NCBI RefSeq assembly: GCF_018732085.1
Contig: NZ_CP076103.1
Location: 2,046,001 to 2,110,000 of the forward strand
DNA length: 64,000 bases
DNA from: Lysobacter capsici
GTDB lineage: Bacteria; Pseudomonadota; Gammaproteobacteria; Xanthomonadales; Xanthomonadaceae
Direction of reading: 5' to 3'
The position numbers were made by a program, and so were the translations under genes. The stretch's first letter is position 1. Each line of letters begins with the position of its first letter. Positions 49,554-58,267 of the stretch are shown here, piece after piece. Below the pieces are notes generated by a model. It did not search any database, had not been told where the DNA came from, and was given only the letters and a program-made list of their open reading frames with translations.

Positions 49554-50348
49554 TCAGGCCGGCGGATTCGCGGCGCGGGAAAAGAAGACCACGCCGCTCG
49601 CACGCATCTGCCGCAGCAAGCCATCGCCGAGCGCGAGGAAGCCGGCGCTGTCGTCGCTTCCGGCCTCCTGGGCCAGGGCCTGCAACTGTTCGCGCGCGGA
49701 CAGCTGCGGCGATTCGCCGATGCGTTCGACCAGGCGATAGGCGAGCGGGCTGAGTTCGGAAAAACGCACGTCGCCGTCGGCTTCGCGGCGCAGCAGGACC
49801 AGGGTCGGCGTCGCCGGCGGTTGTTCGGGCTGGTAGTCGGGGCCGAGGCGATGCACCGGCCAGGCATAGGCCAGCGGCCACGCGAGCGGCGACAGTTGCG
49901 GGCGCTGCTCCAGCAGTTCGTCGTCGCCGATCGCGGCGTCGTCGTGCGGCGCGGCCGCGTCGCTGAGTTGCAGCGCCAGTTCGACCCACTCGTAATGCGC
50001 GAGCTCGGGCAGGAACGGCGGGATGGCGTCGCTGCCCGGGCCGTCGCTGTCGAGATCGTCCAGGTAGCGCAGGAACTCGCGCGCGATCTCGGCGAACAGC
50101 GGGGTGCGGCAGCGGTAGTCGCGGTAGAAATCGCGCACGAGCCGCTGCCAGCGTTGCTCACCCAGCAACTGGCTGATGACCGGGAAATTGCCCGTCAGCA
50201 GGCCCAGGATGTTGTTGAACAGCAGATCGCGATAGATCCCCAGGCGCCGCTCCTCGATGCCTCGCGGCGCGGGGCTGGCCTGCGGATCGCGCAGATGCCG
50301 GGTCAGTTCGAACTGCTGCGCGCGCAGGCGCGAGGGTGCGTCGTTCAT
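49554..50348 (-). CDS. DUF2063 protein (partner of the DUF692 enzyme)
   Basis: A 264-residue protein of the DUF2063 (putative DNA-binding/recognition) family: RLGIYRDLLFNNILGLLTGNFPVISQLLG, HYEWVELALQLSD and PLAYAWPVHRLGPDYQP. In DUF692 clusters this family is the partner protein that presents the precursor peptide to the enzyme. It starts 3 bp after the DUF692 stop, so the two are co-translated. Confidence 0.88.
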   Translation of the reverse strand: MNDAPSRLRAQQFELTRHLRDPQASPAPRGIEERRLGIYRDLLFNNILGLLTGNFPVISQLLGEQRWQRLVRDFYRDYRCRTPLFAEIAREFLRYLDDLDSDGPGSDAIPPFLPELAHYEWVELALQLSDAAAPHDDAAIGDDELLEQRPQLSPLAWPLAYAWPVHRLGPDYQPEQPPATPTLVLLRREADGDVRFSELSPLAYRLVERIGESPQLSAREQLQALAQEAGSDDSAGFLALGDGLLRQMRASGVVFFSRAANPPA

Positions 50349-50351
50349 GGC

Positions 50352-51245
50352 TCAGGCGCGCGCGCGGCGGGCCGGGCTGGCCGCGGCCGGGCTGGTCGCA
50401 GCCTGGGTCGATTCGCTCAGCACCCGGCGCACCATGCACAGTTCGTCGACCAGTTCTTCGTAGGGCGGGAAATTGAAGTCGCGTTCGAGCAGGGTCGGGC
50501 GCGCGCCGAACATGCGGTAGGCGTCGCCGAGCAGCGACCAGACTTCGTTCTTCACCGGCGCGCCGTGGGTGTCGACCTTGAGGTCGTCGGCTTCGTCGTA
50601 ATGGCCGGCGACATGGATATAGGCGATGCGCTCGTGCGGCATCGCCTGGATGAATTCGCGTGCGTCGTAACGATGGTTGATCGAATTGACGTAGACGTTG
50701 TTGACGTCGAGCAGCAGGTCGCAATCGGCCTCGGCCAGGATCGCGCGGGTGAATTCGATCTCGCTCATCTCCTGGTGCGGAGCGGCGTAGTAGGACGCGT
50801 TTTCCACCGCGATGCGGCGGCCGACGATGTCCTGGGTGCGGCGGATGCGCGCGGCGACGTGATGCACGGCTTCTTCGGTAAAAGGAATCGGCAGCAGGTC
50901 GTACAGGTGGCCGTCGTCGCTGCAATAACTCAGGTGTTCGCTGTAGCAGGCCACGCGGTGTTCGTCGAGGAAACGACGCACGCGGGCCAGGAAGGTTTCG
51001 TCGAGTGGTTCGGTGCCGCCCAGCGACAGGGACAGGCCGTGGCAGACCAGCCGGTGGCGCGAGGACAGATCGCGCAGCGCTTCGCCGAAGCGGCCGCCGA
51101 TGCCGATCCAGTTTTCCGGCGCGCATTCGAGAAAATCGAAATCGCGTTCGCCCTCGCCGGTCGGCGCGGACTGCAGCGGGCTCAACAGAGCCCGCCGCAG
51201 GCCGAGACCGACGGCATCGGATTTCAGACTGCGCATGCCGTCCAT
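50352..51245 (-). CDS. DUF692 (MNIO-type) multinuclear iron oxidative enzyme
   Basis: A 297-residue TIM-barrel enzyme of the DUF692 family (now called MNIO). Metal-ligand motifs are present: HGLSLSLGG, YSEHLSYCSDDG, VENASYYAAP, LLLDVNNVYVNSINH, YIHVAGHYDE and DTHGAPV. Known members use iron centres to alter cysteines in ribosomally made peptides. The upstream gene encodes a peptide with EGKCG/EGSCG repeats, the usual substrate pattern, and the DUF2063 partner follows. The cluster therefore likely makes a modified metal-binding peptide. Confidence 0.92.
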   Translation of the reverse strand: MDGMRSLKSDAVGLGLRRALLSPLQSAPTGEGERDFDFLECAPENWIGIGGRFGEALRDLSSRHRLVCHGLSLSLGGTEPLDETFLARVRRFLDEHRVACYSEHLSYCSDDGHLYDLLPIPFTEEAVHHVAARIRRTQDIVGRRIAVENASYYAAPHQEMSEIEFTRAILAEADCDLLLDVNNVYVNSINHRYDAREFIQAMPHERIAYIHVAGHYDEADDLKVDTHGAPVKNEVWSLLGDAYRMFGARPTLLERDFNFPPYEELVDELCMVRRVLSESTQAATSPAAASPARRARA

Positions 51246-51275
51246 CGTGTCAGCTCAGTGAGAAGTCGGAACGAA

Positions 51276-51713
51276 TCAGACCGAACCGCCGCACTTGCCT
51301 TCGCCGCACTTGCCTTCACCGGCCTTCTTGGCTTCGCCGGTCTTGACCGGCTTGGTCGCGCCGGCCTTCTTGTCGGCGCCGCACTTGCCTTCACCGCACT
51401 TGCCTTCGGCGGCCTTCTTCTTGTCGGCGCCGCACTTGCCTTCGCCGCACTTGCCCTCGGCGGCCTTCTTGTCGGCGCCGCAGCTGCCTTCCTTGGCCTT
51501 CTTGTCGGCGCCACAGCTGCCTTCGGCATGCTTGGCATCGGCGGTGGCGGCCTTGGCGTCGGCGGCCTTGTCGGCGGTCTGCGCGGCCTGGGCGCCGAGC
51601 AGGTAGCCCTGCGACAGATCGCTCATCGCGAACGCGGACGCCGACAGGCTCAGGCCGCCGATCAGGGTGGCGCCGAGGGCGAGGGCGAGGGGCTTGTTGA
51701 TTTGCTTGGACAT
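51276..51713 (-). CDS. Precursor peptide with EGKCG/EGSCG repeats
   Basis: A 145-residue exported precursor: signal peptide to about residue 29 (ALALGATLIGGLSLSASAFA), a linker, then eight Cys motifs: EGSCG twice, and EGKCG six times as three EGKCGEGKCG pairs, separated by ADKK spacers. It has no other Cys. This is the substrate type of DUF692/DUF2063 clusters, where the Cys residues are oxidised and bind copper or other metals. It lies first in the operon before the enzyme genes. Confidence 0.9.
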   Translation of the reverse strand: MSKQINKPLALALGATLIGGLSLSASAFAMSDLSQGYLLGAQAAQTADKAADAKAATADAKHAEGSCGADKKAKEGSCGADKKAAEGKCGEGKCGADKKKAAEGKCGEGKCGADKKAGATKPVKTGEAKKAGEGKCGEGKCGGSV

Positions 51714-51759
51714 GGATGACTCCTGTGGCGATGAGGGCGGAGGATGGTCCGCCGTTGGA

Positions 51760-51784
51760 ATAACGGCCCAGTGTGCCGGGTTCC
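51760..51784 (-). promoter_or_regulatory. Possible ECF-type promoter of the peptide operon
   Basis: On the minus strand GGAACC, 13 bp, then CGTTAT. GGAAC and CGTT are the usual ECF sigma motifs, but the gap is a little short. It lies about 50 bp upstream of the precursor gene, whose neighbour is an ECF sigma factor. Confidence 0.35.
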
Positions 51785-51895
51785 GTCAGATCGGGTTGTG
51801 CTCGAAACGCGATCGATGCGGCCGAGTTGTTGGGTGATACGACTTCGATGCGAACGTGGATGCAGAAGGGCGGTGGCGGTAGACAGGCGCCGCCG

Positions 51896-52411
51896 TCAAC
51901 AGGTGAGGTATTCGCGTGCGAGCAATCGCGCCCTGTGCAGACGCGACTTCACCGCTTCGCGGGTTATCTGGAGCTGTTCGCCGATTTCGGCGATGGTCAG
52001 CCCTTCCAGGTCGCGCAGCAGGATGATGCGGCGGTAATGCGCGGGCAGCGATTCCAGCGCGGCGGCGACATCATGCCGCCACTCGGCCGGCTCCGGGGTG
52101 ACCACCGGTGCGATCTCCTCGCTGATGGCGTCGCCGCTGAGCATGCGCCGGCCGCGCTTGAGCCGGTTGCATTCGCGCTTGACGATGCGGAAGGTCCACG
52201 AGACGAAGCATTCGAGCACGCGCAGGTCGCGCAGCTTGCGCGATACGGTGAACAGGCTTTCCTGGACCGCGTCCTCGACATCGTTGATGACGCAGTGGTA
52301 CTCAGCATAACGGCGCAGGTCCTGGCGCGAATGCGCCAGCACCCGTTCCAATGCGGCCGTGTCGCCCGAGCGGGCGGCTGCCAGATCACCGTTGGCCATC
52401 AATAGCGTCAT
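51896..52411 (-). CDS. ECF-family RNA polymerase sigma factor
   Basis: A 171-residue sigma factor with region 2 (INDVEDAVQESLFTVSRKL, FVSWTFRIVKRECNRLKRG) and region 4 (LPAHYRRIILLRDLEGLTIA, then EIGEQLQITREAVKSRLHRA). The start MTLLMANGD was chosen for an AGGAGG site; longer open sequence upstream is not family-like. It lies 182 bp upstream of the peptide operon in the same direction. No anti-sigma gene is adjacent, which is unusual. It probably controls the DUF692 cluster. Confidence 0.92.
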   Translation of the reverse strand: MTLLMANGDLAAARSGDTAALERVLAHSRQDLRRYAEYHCVINDVEDAVQESLFTVSRKLRDLRVLECFVSWTFRIVKRECNRLKRGRRMLSGDAISEEIAPVVTPEPAEWRHDVAAALESLPAHYRRIILLRDLEGLTIAEIGEQLQITREAVKSRLHRARLLAREYLTC

Positions 52412-52807
52412 GCCGGGCTGTCCTCCTGAGTTCCCAAAAATACACTGCAGCGCGGGGCTGCGGACATGTACCAAGAGTTTAGGAGGAGGCGATCGGATTC
52501 GCGCTTGCGCGACGACGCGTCTGAATTGTTTAGAACGGGTTAAGCCGGATTCGGCTGTAACCGTTTGCAGCCTTGAGTGGCAAGGGCCGCGCGCCGGTGC
52601 GTCGATGCCCCGCGGCGCGGCGCGCGGGCCTGGGTCGGTCGAACGGCCTGGGAAGGTCGTCGCCGGTCGGAGCGGGCGAGGCGAGGTTGCTGCACTGCAA
52701 CGTGCGCGAAAACGGGTGCGCGGCAAGCGCAGGTCCGCGGCGATCGCGGGCGCGTCGCGCGGTAAGTCGCCGGGCATCGCGACGGGGAAGCGTCACCGGA
52801 GCAATCC
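52412..52807. other. Region upstream of the sigma factor, no gene seen
   Basis: About 400 bp without a supported reading frame. It holds the sigma gene promoter; CAGGAGGACAG is its ribosome site. No other signal recognised. Confidence 0.4.
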
Positions 52808-52905
52808 GTGGGAGGGCCTTTCAGGCCCGACGCTTTTGGCTCAGATCGCCCGGATCACCATGCCATCTGATCGAACAGCGTCGGGGCTGAAGCCCCTCCC
52901 ACAAC
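52808..52905. repeat. Long palindromic repeat element, copy 4 of 4
   Basis: Left arm GTGGGAGGGCCTTTCAGG with CCCGACGCTTTTGG, right arm AACAGCGTCGGGGCTGAAGC with CCCTCCCAC. It lies 91 bp downstream of phoU. Confidence 0.9.
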
Positions 52906-52995
52906 AGCATCGGCGTCGGGGCGGGACGGGGCATCTCTCTCACCAGCAGCCGTGTCGAGGCGGGTGCCGTTTGCACGACACCGCCGCCGTGCGGC

Positions 52996-53706
52996 TTACA
53001 GCGCGCCGGTGGTATTGGTGTCGTCGCGCTTTTCGCGCGGCGGCAGCAGTTCTTCGCCCTTGACTAGGAACCACACATTCTCCGAGATGTTGGTGGCGTG
53101 GTCGCCGATGCGCTCGATGTTCTTGGCCATGAACAGCAGATGGGTGCAGGCGGTGATGCTGCGCGCGTCTTCCATCATGTAGGTCAGCAGCTCGCGGAAC
53201 AGGCCGGTGTAGGCGGTGTCGATCTCGGCGTCGCGCGCGCGCACCTTCTGCGCCAGCTCGATGTCGTTGTCGCGGTAGGCGGTCAGCACGTCGCGCAGTT
53301 GCTTGACCGCGAGGGTGCCCAGCGCGTGCAGGCCGGCCACGTGCGGCAGCGGCGGCGACAGGTTCAGCGCGGTGGAACGCTTGGCGACGTTGGCGGCGTA
53401 GTCGCCGACGCGCTCGATGTCGGAGGCGATGCGGATCGCGGCCAGGATCTCGCGCAGGTCGCGCGCCATCGGCCCGCGCAGCGCCAGCTTCATCACGTCG
53501 TGGCTGATTTCCTGCTCGAGCGCGTCGATCGCTTCATCGTTGGCGATGATGCGCTCGGCGGCCTTGTCGTCGCGGCGCTGGACCACGTCGAGCGCGGCTT
53601 CCAACTGCGAAGCGGCCATCTCGCCCATGCGCAGGGTTTCGTCGAGCAGGCGGCGCTGCTCGTCGTCGTAGCTTTTGACGATGTGGTCGTGCATTTGGGT
53701 GCTCAT
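52996..53706 (-). CDS. phoU: Phosphate transport system regulator PhoU
   Basis: Cytoplasmic helical protein that links the Pst transporter to PhoR/PhoB signalling and dampens phosphate uptake. The 236-residue form starts MSTQMHDHIVKSYDDE; the longer open frame upstream reads through repeat DNA. It has two PhoU repeats with the metal-binding motifs ASDIERVGDYAANVAK and AKNIERIGDHATNISE. It is the last gene of oprP-pstS-pstS-pstC-pstA-pstB-phoU; the gap to pstB (about 150 bp) contains GATTCCC repeats. Confidence 0.96.
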   Translation of the reverse strand: MSTQMHDHIVKSYDDEQRRLLDETLRMGEMAASQLEAALDVVQRRDDKAAERIIANDEAIDALEQEISHDVMKLALRGPMARDLREILAAIRIASDIERVGDYAANVAKRSTALNLSPPLPHVAGLHALGTLAVKQLRDVLTAYRDNDIELAQKVRARDAEIDTAYTGLFRELLTYMMEDARSITACTHLLFMAKNIERIGDHATNISENVWFLVKGEELLPPREKRDDTNTTGAL

Positions 53707-53854
53707 GGGCGTAAGGCCGGGAATCGGGAATGGGGAGTCGGGAATCGTTGAAGGCAACAGCAATGGCGACGACGGTACGGCTGGGGTGGGTAACGACGGA
53801 AACGGTGCTCGCTTTTGACGATTCCCCATTCTCCATTCCCGATTCCCGGCCGCT

Positions 53855-54712
53855 TCAGCCGAAGCGGCCAGTGATGTAATCCTCGGTCTGCTGCTTGGTC
53901 GGCTGCGAGAAGATCTGTTCGGTCGGGCCGTGTTCGATCAGGTCGCCCAGGTACATGAAGGCGGTGAAGTCGGACACGCGCGCGGCCTGCTGCATGTTGT
54001 GGGTCACGATCGCGATCGTGTAGTCCTTCTTGAGCTCTTCGACCAGTTGCTCGATGCGGCTGGTCGAGATCGGGTCGAGCGCCGAGGTCGGTTCGTCGAG
54101 CAGCAGCACCGACGGCTTGAGCGCCACCGCGCGCGCGATGCACAGGCGCTGCTGCTGGCCGCCGGACAGGCCCAGCGCGCTCTGGCCCAGCTTGTCCTTG
54201 ACCTCGTCCCACAGCGCGCCCTGGCGCAGCGCGTGTTCGACGCGATCGTTCATTTCCGACTTCGACAATTTTTCGTGGTGGCGGATGCCGTAGGCCACGT
54301 TCTCGAAGATCGTCATCGGGAACGGCACCGGCTTTTGGAACACCATGCCGACCTTGCTGCGCAGCCGGTTCATCGGATAGCGCGGATCGAGGATGTTCTC
54401 GCCGTCGAGGATCACCTCGCCCTTGGCTTCCAGCTTCGGGTAGAGCGCGTAGATGCGGTTGAAGATGCGCAGCAGGGTCGACTTGCCGCAACCCGACGGG
54501 CCGATCAGCGCGGTGACCTGCTTCTCCGGGATTTCCAGGTTGATCGACTTGAGCGCGTGGAACTTGTCGTAATAGAAGTCCAGGCCGCGGGCGGCGAGCT
54601 TGACCGGCGAAGCGCCGACCACGGCCGCGGCGCGGTCGGGGGTGGCGACGGAGATACGTGCATCGTTCATGGCCGGGGTCCGGGCAACGGGTTGGGTCGA
54701 GAGGTCAGTCAT
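53855..54712 (-). CDS. pstB: Phosphate ABC transporter ATP-binding protein
   Basis: ATPase of the high-affinity phosphate importer. Walker A GPSGCGKST, signature LSGGQQQRL, Walker B VLLLDEPTSALDP, and the PstB-typical DGENILDPRYPMNRLRSKVGM and FQKPVPFPMTIFENV. The start at 54712 (MTDLSTQP) overlaps pstA by 8 bp and gives 285 residues; the ATG at 54670 (MNDARIS) would give 271, nearer the family norm. Confidence 0.96.
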   Translation of the reverse strand: MTDLSTQPVARTPAMNDARISVATPDRAAAVVGASPVKLAARGLDFYYDKFHALKSINLEIPEKQVTALIGPSGCGKSTLLRIFNRIYALYPKLEAKGEVILDGENILDPRYPMNRLRSKVGMVFQKPVPFPMTIFENVAYGIRHHEKLSKSEMNDRVEHALRQGALWDEVKDKLGQSALGLSGGQQQRLCIARAVALKPSVLLLDEPTSALDPISTSRIEQLVEELKKDYTIAIVTHNMQQAARVSDFTAFMYLGDLIEHGPTEQIFSQPTKQQTEDYITGRFG

Positions 54713-55610
54713 TGGCGATCCGATTGCGCAACACGAGGGCGCGGGCGAGCAGGCTGACAACGAGGACGAAGAAGGTGAGCACCAGGGCGCCGGCCCAGGC
54801 GAGGGTCTGCCAAGTTTCGTACGGGCTGCCGGCGAACTGGTTCATCACCACCGGCACGCTGGCCATCGGCTGCATCACGTTGTGGCTCCAGTACTGGTTG
54901 CCGAACGCGGTGAACAGCAGCGGCGCGGTTTCGCCGCTGATGCGGGCCAGCGCGAGCAGCACGCCGGTGACGATGCCGGCCGAGGCGCTGCGGTACAGCA
55001 CCTGCACGATCACCTTCCATTGCGGCACGCCCAGCGACAGCGCGGCTTCGCGCATCTGCGCCGGCACCAGCCGCAGCATTTCGTCGGTGGTGCGCACCAC
55101 CACCGGCAGCACGATGAAGGCCAGCGCGATCGCACCGGCGAGCGCCGAGAAATTGCCGCCGCTCTGCATCACCACCAGGGTGTAGACGAACAGGCCCAGC
55201 ACGATCGACGGCGCCGACAACAGGATGTCGTTGACGAAGCGCACCACCGTGCCGATCTTGCGCCCGGCGCCGTATTCGGCCAGCCAGGTGCCGGCGGCGA
55301 TGCCGAGCGGCGTGCCGATCACGATCGCGATCAGGCACATCACCGCGCTGCCGAAGAAGGCGTTGAGCAAGCCGCCTTCCTGCATCGGCGGCGGCGTGTT
55401 CTGGGTGAACAGCGCGACGTTGATGCCGCCCAGGCCCTTGGCGAGCAGGGTGTAGAGAATCCAGCCCAGGAAGAACAGGCCGAACGCGGCCGCGGCGCAG
55501 GCGAGAATGACGGCGACGGTGTTGACGATGCGGCGGCGGCCGTACAGCGAATCGGCGACGCGATGGCGACGCTGGGTTTCGGCATCGATGGTCTTGGCGA
55601 CGGCGCTCAT
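54705..55610 (-). CDS. pstA: Phosphate ABC transporter permease PstA
   Basis: Inner-membrane permease of the phosphate importer. The 301-residue protein has six helices and the ABC permease signature (PSIVLGLFVYTLVVM, EMLRLVPAQMREAALSLGVPQWK, ARISGETAPLLFTAFG). The start overlaps the pstC stop (TGATG). An open frame continues upstream in the same phase through pstC but is not coding. Confidence 0.96.
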   Translation of the reverse strand: MSAVAKTIDAETQRRHRVADSLYGRRRIVNTVAVILACAAAAFGLFFLGWILYTLLAKGLGGINVALFTQNTPPPMQEGGLLNAFFGSAVMCLIAIVIGTPLGIAAGTWLAEYGAGRKIGTVVRFVNDILLSAPSIVLGLFVYTLVVMQSGGNFSALAGAIALAFIVLPVVVRTTDEMLRLVPAQMREAALSLGVPQWKVIVQVLYRSASAGIVTGVLLALARISGETAPLLFTAFGNQYWSHNVMQPMASVPVVMNQFAGSPYETWQTLAWAGALVLTFFVLVVSLLARALVLRNRIAND

Positions 55611-56581
55611 CAGTTGCCCTCCTTGCGCGAAAGCTGCATCAGCATGAAGCGCGCCGCGGCGAGCACGACGAAGGTCACGATGAACAACACGAAGCCGAGC
55701 AGCAGCAGCGCCGAGCGGTAGGTCTCGGTGGCTTCGCCGAAGTCGTTGGCGATCAGCGCGGCGATGGTGGTGCCCGGTTCCAGCAGCGAGGTCGAGAAGT
55801 TGACCGAGTTGCCGATCACGAACGCCACCGCCATGGTCTCGCCGAGCGCGCGGCCCAGGCCGAGGAACACGCCGCCGATCACCGCCGAGCGGGTGTAGGG
55901 CAGGACGATGTCCCAGCTGACTTCCCACTTGGTCGAACCCAGCGCGTACGCCGATTCCTTCAGCCGGGTCGGCACGGTCAGGAACACTTCGCGCATCACC
56001 GAGGAAATGAACGGGATCACCATGATCGCCAGGACGATGCCGGCGGTGAGCATGCCGATGCCGAGCGGCGGCCCCTGGAAAAATGAGCCGATCACCGGCA
56101 GCGTGCCGACGTGGTCGTTGAGCCAGGGCGTGACGTACTCGGTCATCACCGGCACCAGCACGAACAGGCCCCACATGCCGTAGATGATCGAGGGAATGCC
56201 GGCAAGCAATTCGATCGCGGTGCCGATCGGACCGCGCGCCCAGCGCGGCGCGACCTCGGTGAGGAAGAAGGCGATGCCGAAGCTGATCGGCACGGCGATG
56301 ACCATCGCGATCAGCGCGGTGACGATGGTGCCGTAGATCGGCACGAGCGCGCCGTAGTGGTTCTCGACCGGGTTCCATTCGGTGGTGATGAAGAAATCGA
56401 TGCCTTCTTCGGCCAGTACGTGGCGGCCGCCCCACAGCATCGACAGCGCCGCGCTGGCCAGCGCGATCAACACGAAGACGACGGTGGCGGTCAGTACGTA
56501 GCGGAACAGGCGATCGTTGCGCGCATCTTTGCCGTCGCGGCTGTTGCTGCCGGTATGGGCGGGTAGGGCGGTCGCGTTCAT
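55610..56581 (-). CDS. pstC: Phosphate ABC transporter permease PstC
   Basis: Second permease of the importer, 323 residues. Signatures: GIPSIIYGMWGLFVLVP, LTVPTRLKESAYALGSTKWE and GLGRALGETMAVAFVIGNS. The N-terminus MNATALPAHTGSNSRDG precedes the first helix. It couples to pstA by a one-base overlap. Upstream is 500 bp of repeats before pstS, so it may have its own weak promoter or rely on read-through from pstS. Confidence 0.96.
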   Translation of the reverse strand: MNATALPAHTGSNSRDGKDARNDRLFRYVLTATVVFVLIALASAALSMLWGGRHVLAEEGIDFFITTEWNPVENHYGALVPIYGTIVTALIAMVIAVPISFGIAFFLTEVAPRWARGPIGTAIELLAGIPSIIYGMWGLFVLVPVMTEYVTPWLNDHVGTLPVIGSFFQGPPLGIGMLTAGIVLAIMVIPFISSVMREVFLTVPTRLKESAYALGSTKWEVSWDIVLPYTRSAVIGGVFLGLGRALGETMAVAFVIGNSVNFSTSLLEPGTTIAALIANDFGEATETYRSALLLLGFVLFIVTFVVLAAARFMLMQLSRKEGN

Positions 56582-56668
56582 TGCGAGATGGGGTCCGTCG
56601 TGGCCGGGCTTGCGGTGGCGGGCTTGGTTCTGCGCGTGGGGCGGGTGGTGCTTTGGATGCTCGGATGC

Positions 56669-56773
56669 TGCGAATTCGTGATGCGGTGTTGCGAGCAGTT
56701 CGTGATGCGGCGTTGCAAGCAATTTGTGATGCGAGGCCGCGAGTGGTTCGTGAGGCGAGGCTGCGAGCGGCTG
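56669..56773. repeat. Imperfect 24-bp tandem repeat upstream of pstC
   Basis: About four and a half units of a 24-mer (TGCGAGCAGTTCGTGATGCG and variants) in the pstS-pstC gap. Later units drift (CGCGAGTGGTTCGTGAGGCG). No gene is supported in it, although frames stay open through it. Confidence 0.75.
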
Positions 56774-56787
56774 TTTGTCTTTTTCTC

Positions 56788-56893
56788 GTCATTCCCGCGA
56801 ACGCGGGAATCCAGCGACTTGAAGCTTTGCGGTGTCGCCGTTGCTGCTGTTGCTTTCGCTTTCGCCGTCATCCCCGCGAAGGCGGGGATCCAG
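56788..56893. repeat. Two GTCATTCCCGCGAA-type palindromic repeats
   Basis: GTCATTCCCGCGAACGCGGG and AATCCAG at 56788, and GTCATCCCCGCGAAGGCGGG and GATCCAG at 56867. Same family as at 12.0-12.2 kb. A half copy (ACGCGGGAATGACG) is near 57028. Confidence 0.85.
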
Positions 56894-57085
56894 GGCTTCA
56901 TCGCGACCTTTCTTTCAGTAGCTGGTATCGCACTTGATTCATTGGCGACCCCGGCCAGGGCTGGCCGCCCTGGCGTTCGCGGATGCGCGAGCCAGTGGCT
57001 CGCAAACGCATCCGCTCACCCCGCCTACGCGGGAATGACGAACCGGCAAAGCCGTGCCCGCCAATGGCAGGCACGGGCCGATGCG

Positions 57086-58174
57086 TCACTTGAACTCAGC
57101 CGCCCAATACGCCTCGATCTGCTTCACCAGCTCCGGCGGCAGCGGCACGTAGTCCAGCGCCTGCGCTTGCGCCTGGCCGTTCTCGAACGCCCACTTGAAG
57201 AAGCCGCGGGTGTCGGCGCTGCGCTTGGCGTCCTTGGGCTGCTTGTACATCAGGATGAAATTGGTCGCGGTGATCGGCCAGGACTTCTCGCCCGACGCGT
57301 TGGTGATCACCAGGTTGAAGTCCTTCGCGCTCGCCCAGTCGGCGGTCGAGGCCGCGGCCTGGAAGGCTTCGGCGCTGGGCTGCACGAACTGGCCGGCCGC
57401 GTTCTGCAGCTGGGTGTGGGCCATCTTGTTCTGCAGCGCGTAGGCCAGTTCGACGTAGCCGATCGAGCCCTTGATCTGCTTCACGTACGAGGCCACGCCT
57501 TCGTTGCCCTTGCCGCCGACGCCGCCGGGCCACTGCACCGAGGTGCCTTCGCCGACCTTGGTCTTCCAGTCCGGGCTGACCTTGGACAGGTAGTTGGAGA
57601 AGTTGAAGGTGGTGCCCGAACCGTCGGAGCGGTGCACGATGTTGATCTTGAGATCCGGCAGGGTGGTGCCCGGGTTCGCCGCGGCGATCTTGGGGTCGTT
57701 CCACTTCGACACGGTGCCCAGGAAGATGTCGGCCAGCAGCGGGCCGGTCAGGCGCAGCTTGCCGGCGTCGATGCCGTCGACGTTGACCACCGGCACCACG
57801 CCGCCGATCGCCGAGGGGAACTGGCCCAGGCCGGCGGCGGCGAGCTCGTCGCTCGGCAGCGGCTTGTCGGAGGAGCCGAAGTCGACCGTGCCGGCCTTGA
57901 TCTGGGCGATGCCGCCGCCCGAACCGATCGACTGGTAGTTGACCTTGGCGCCGGTCGACTTGTTGTAGTCGTCGGACCACTTCGACAGCAGCGGGTAGAT
58001 GAAGGTGGCGCCGGCGCCGGTGATCTGCACGGCGACCTGGTCGCCGGCGGGGGCGGCCGCGTCGGTCTTGGCTTCACCGGCGGCGGGGGCCGGGTTCTGC
58101 TTGCCGCCGCACGCGGCGGCGGCCAGCGTGATGGCGAGGGAGAGGACGGCGATACGGGCCGGCGACGATTTCAT
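57086..58174 (-). CDS. pstS: Phosphate-binding lipoprotein PstS, copy 1
   Basis: Substrate-binding protein of the phosphate importer. The 362-residue protein has a lipoprotein signal (LAITLAAAACGGKQ, Cys at about 22), so it is membrane-anchored. Phosphate-site motifs: TGAGATFIYPLLSKW, IGSGGGIAQIKAGTVDFGSSD, HRSDGSGTTFNFSNYLSK and GGKGNEGVASYVKQ. It lies 504 bp upstream of pstC and has a strong Pho box. It is about 65% similar in layout to the second copy, which is not lipidated. Confidence 0.96.
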   Translation of the reverse strand: MKSSPARIAVLSLAITLAAAACGGKQNPAPAAGEAKTDAAAPAGDQVAVQITGAGATFIYPLLSKWSDDYNKSTGAKVNYQSIGSGGGIAQIKAGTVDFGSSDKPLPSDELAAAGLGQFPSAIGGVVPVVNVDGIDAGKLRLTGPLLADIFLGTVSKWNDPKIAAANPGTTLPDLKINIVHRSDGSGTTFNFSNYLSKVSPDWKTKVGEGTSVQWPGGVGGKGNEGVASYVKQIKGSIGYVELAYALQNKMAHTQLQNAAGQFVQPSAEAFQAAASTADWASAKDFNLVITNASGEKSWPITATNFILMYKQPKDAKRSADTRGFFKWAFENGQAQAQALDYVPLPPELVKQIEAYWAAEFK

Positions 58175-58238
58175 GCGGTGCTCCATGAAGGGGGCCGGCT
58201 GGGCGCCGGCTGGGCTGGCGCCATTTGATGATCTTTTT

Positions 58239-58267
58239 GTTACACGGCTATGACACGGATTCGTCAC
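58239..58267 (-). promoter_or_regulatory. Pho box of pstS copy 1
   Basis: Three heptamers in exact 11-bp phase read on the minus strand: GTGACGA (58261-58267), GTGTCAT (58250-58256), GTGTAAC (58239-58245), against the PhoB half-site CTGTCAT. It lies 65-93 bp upstream of the start codon. Confidence 0.8.

Noticed and set aside
51744..52037. Plus-strand frame overlapping the sigma factor gene
   Set aside because: It is an antisense shadow of the sigma factor with no protein-like features.
55611..56792. Apparent fusion protein formed by the open frame upstream of pstA
   Set aside because: It is the shadow frame of pstC. PstA has its own start overlapping the pstC stop.
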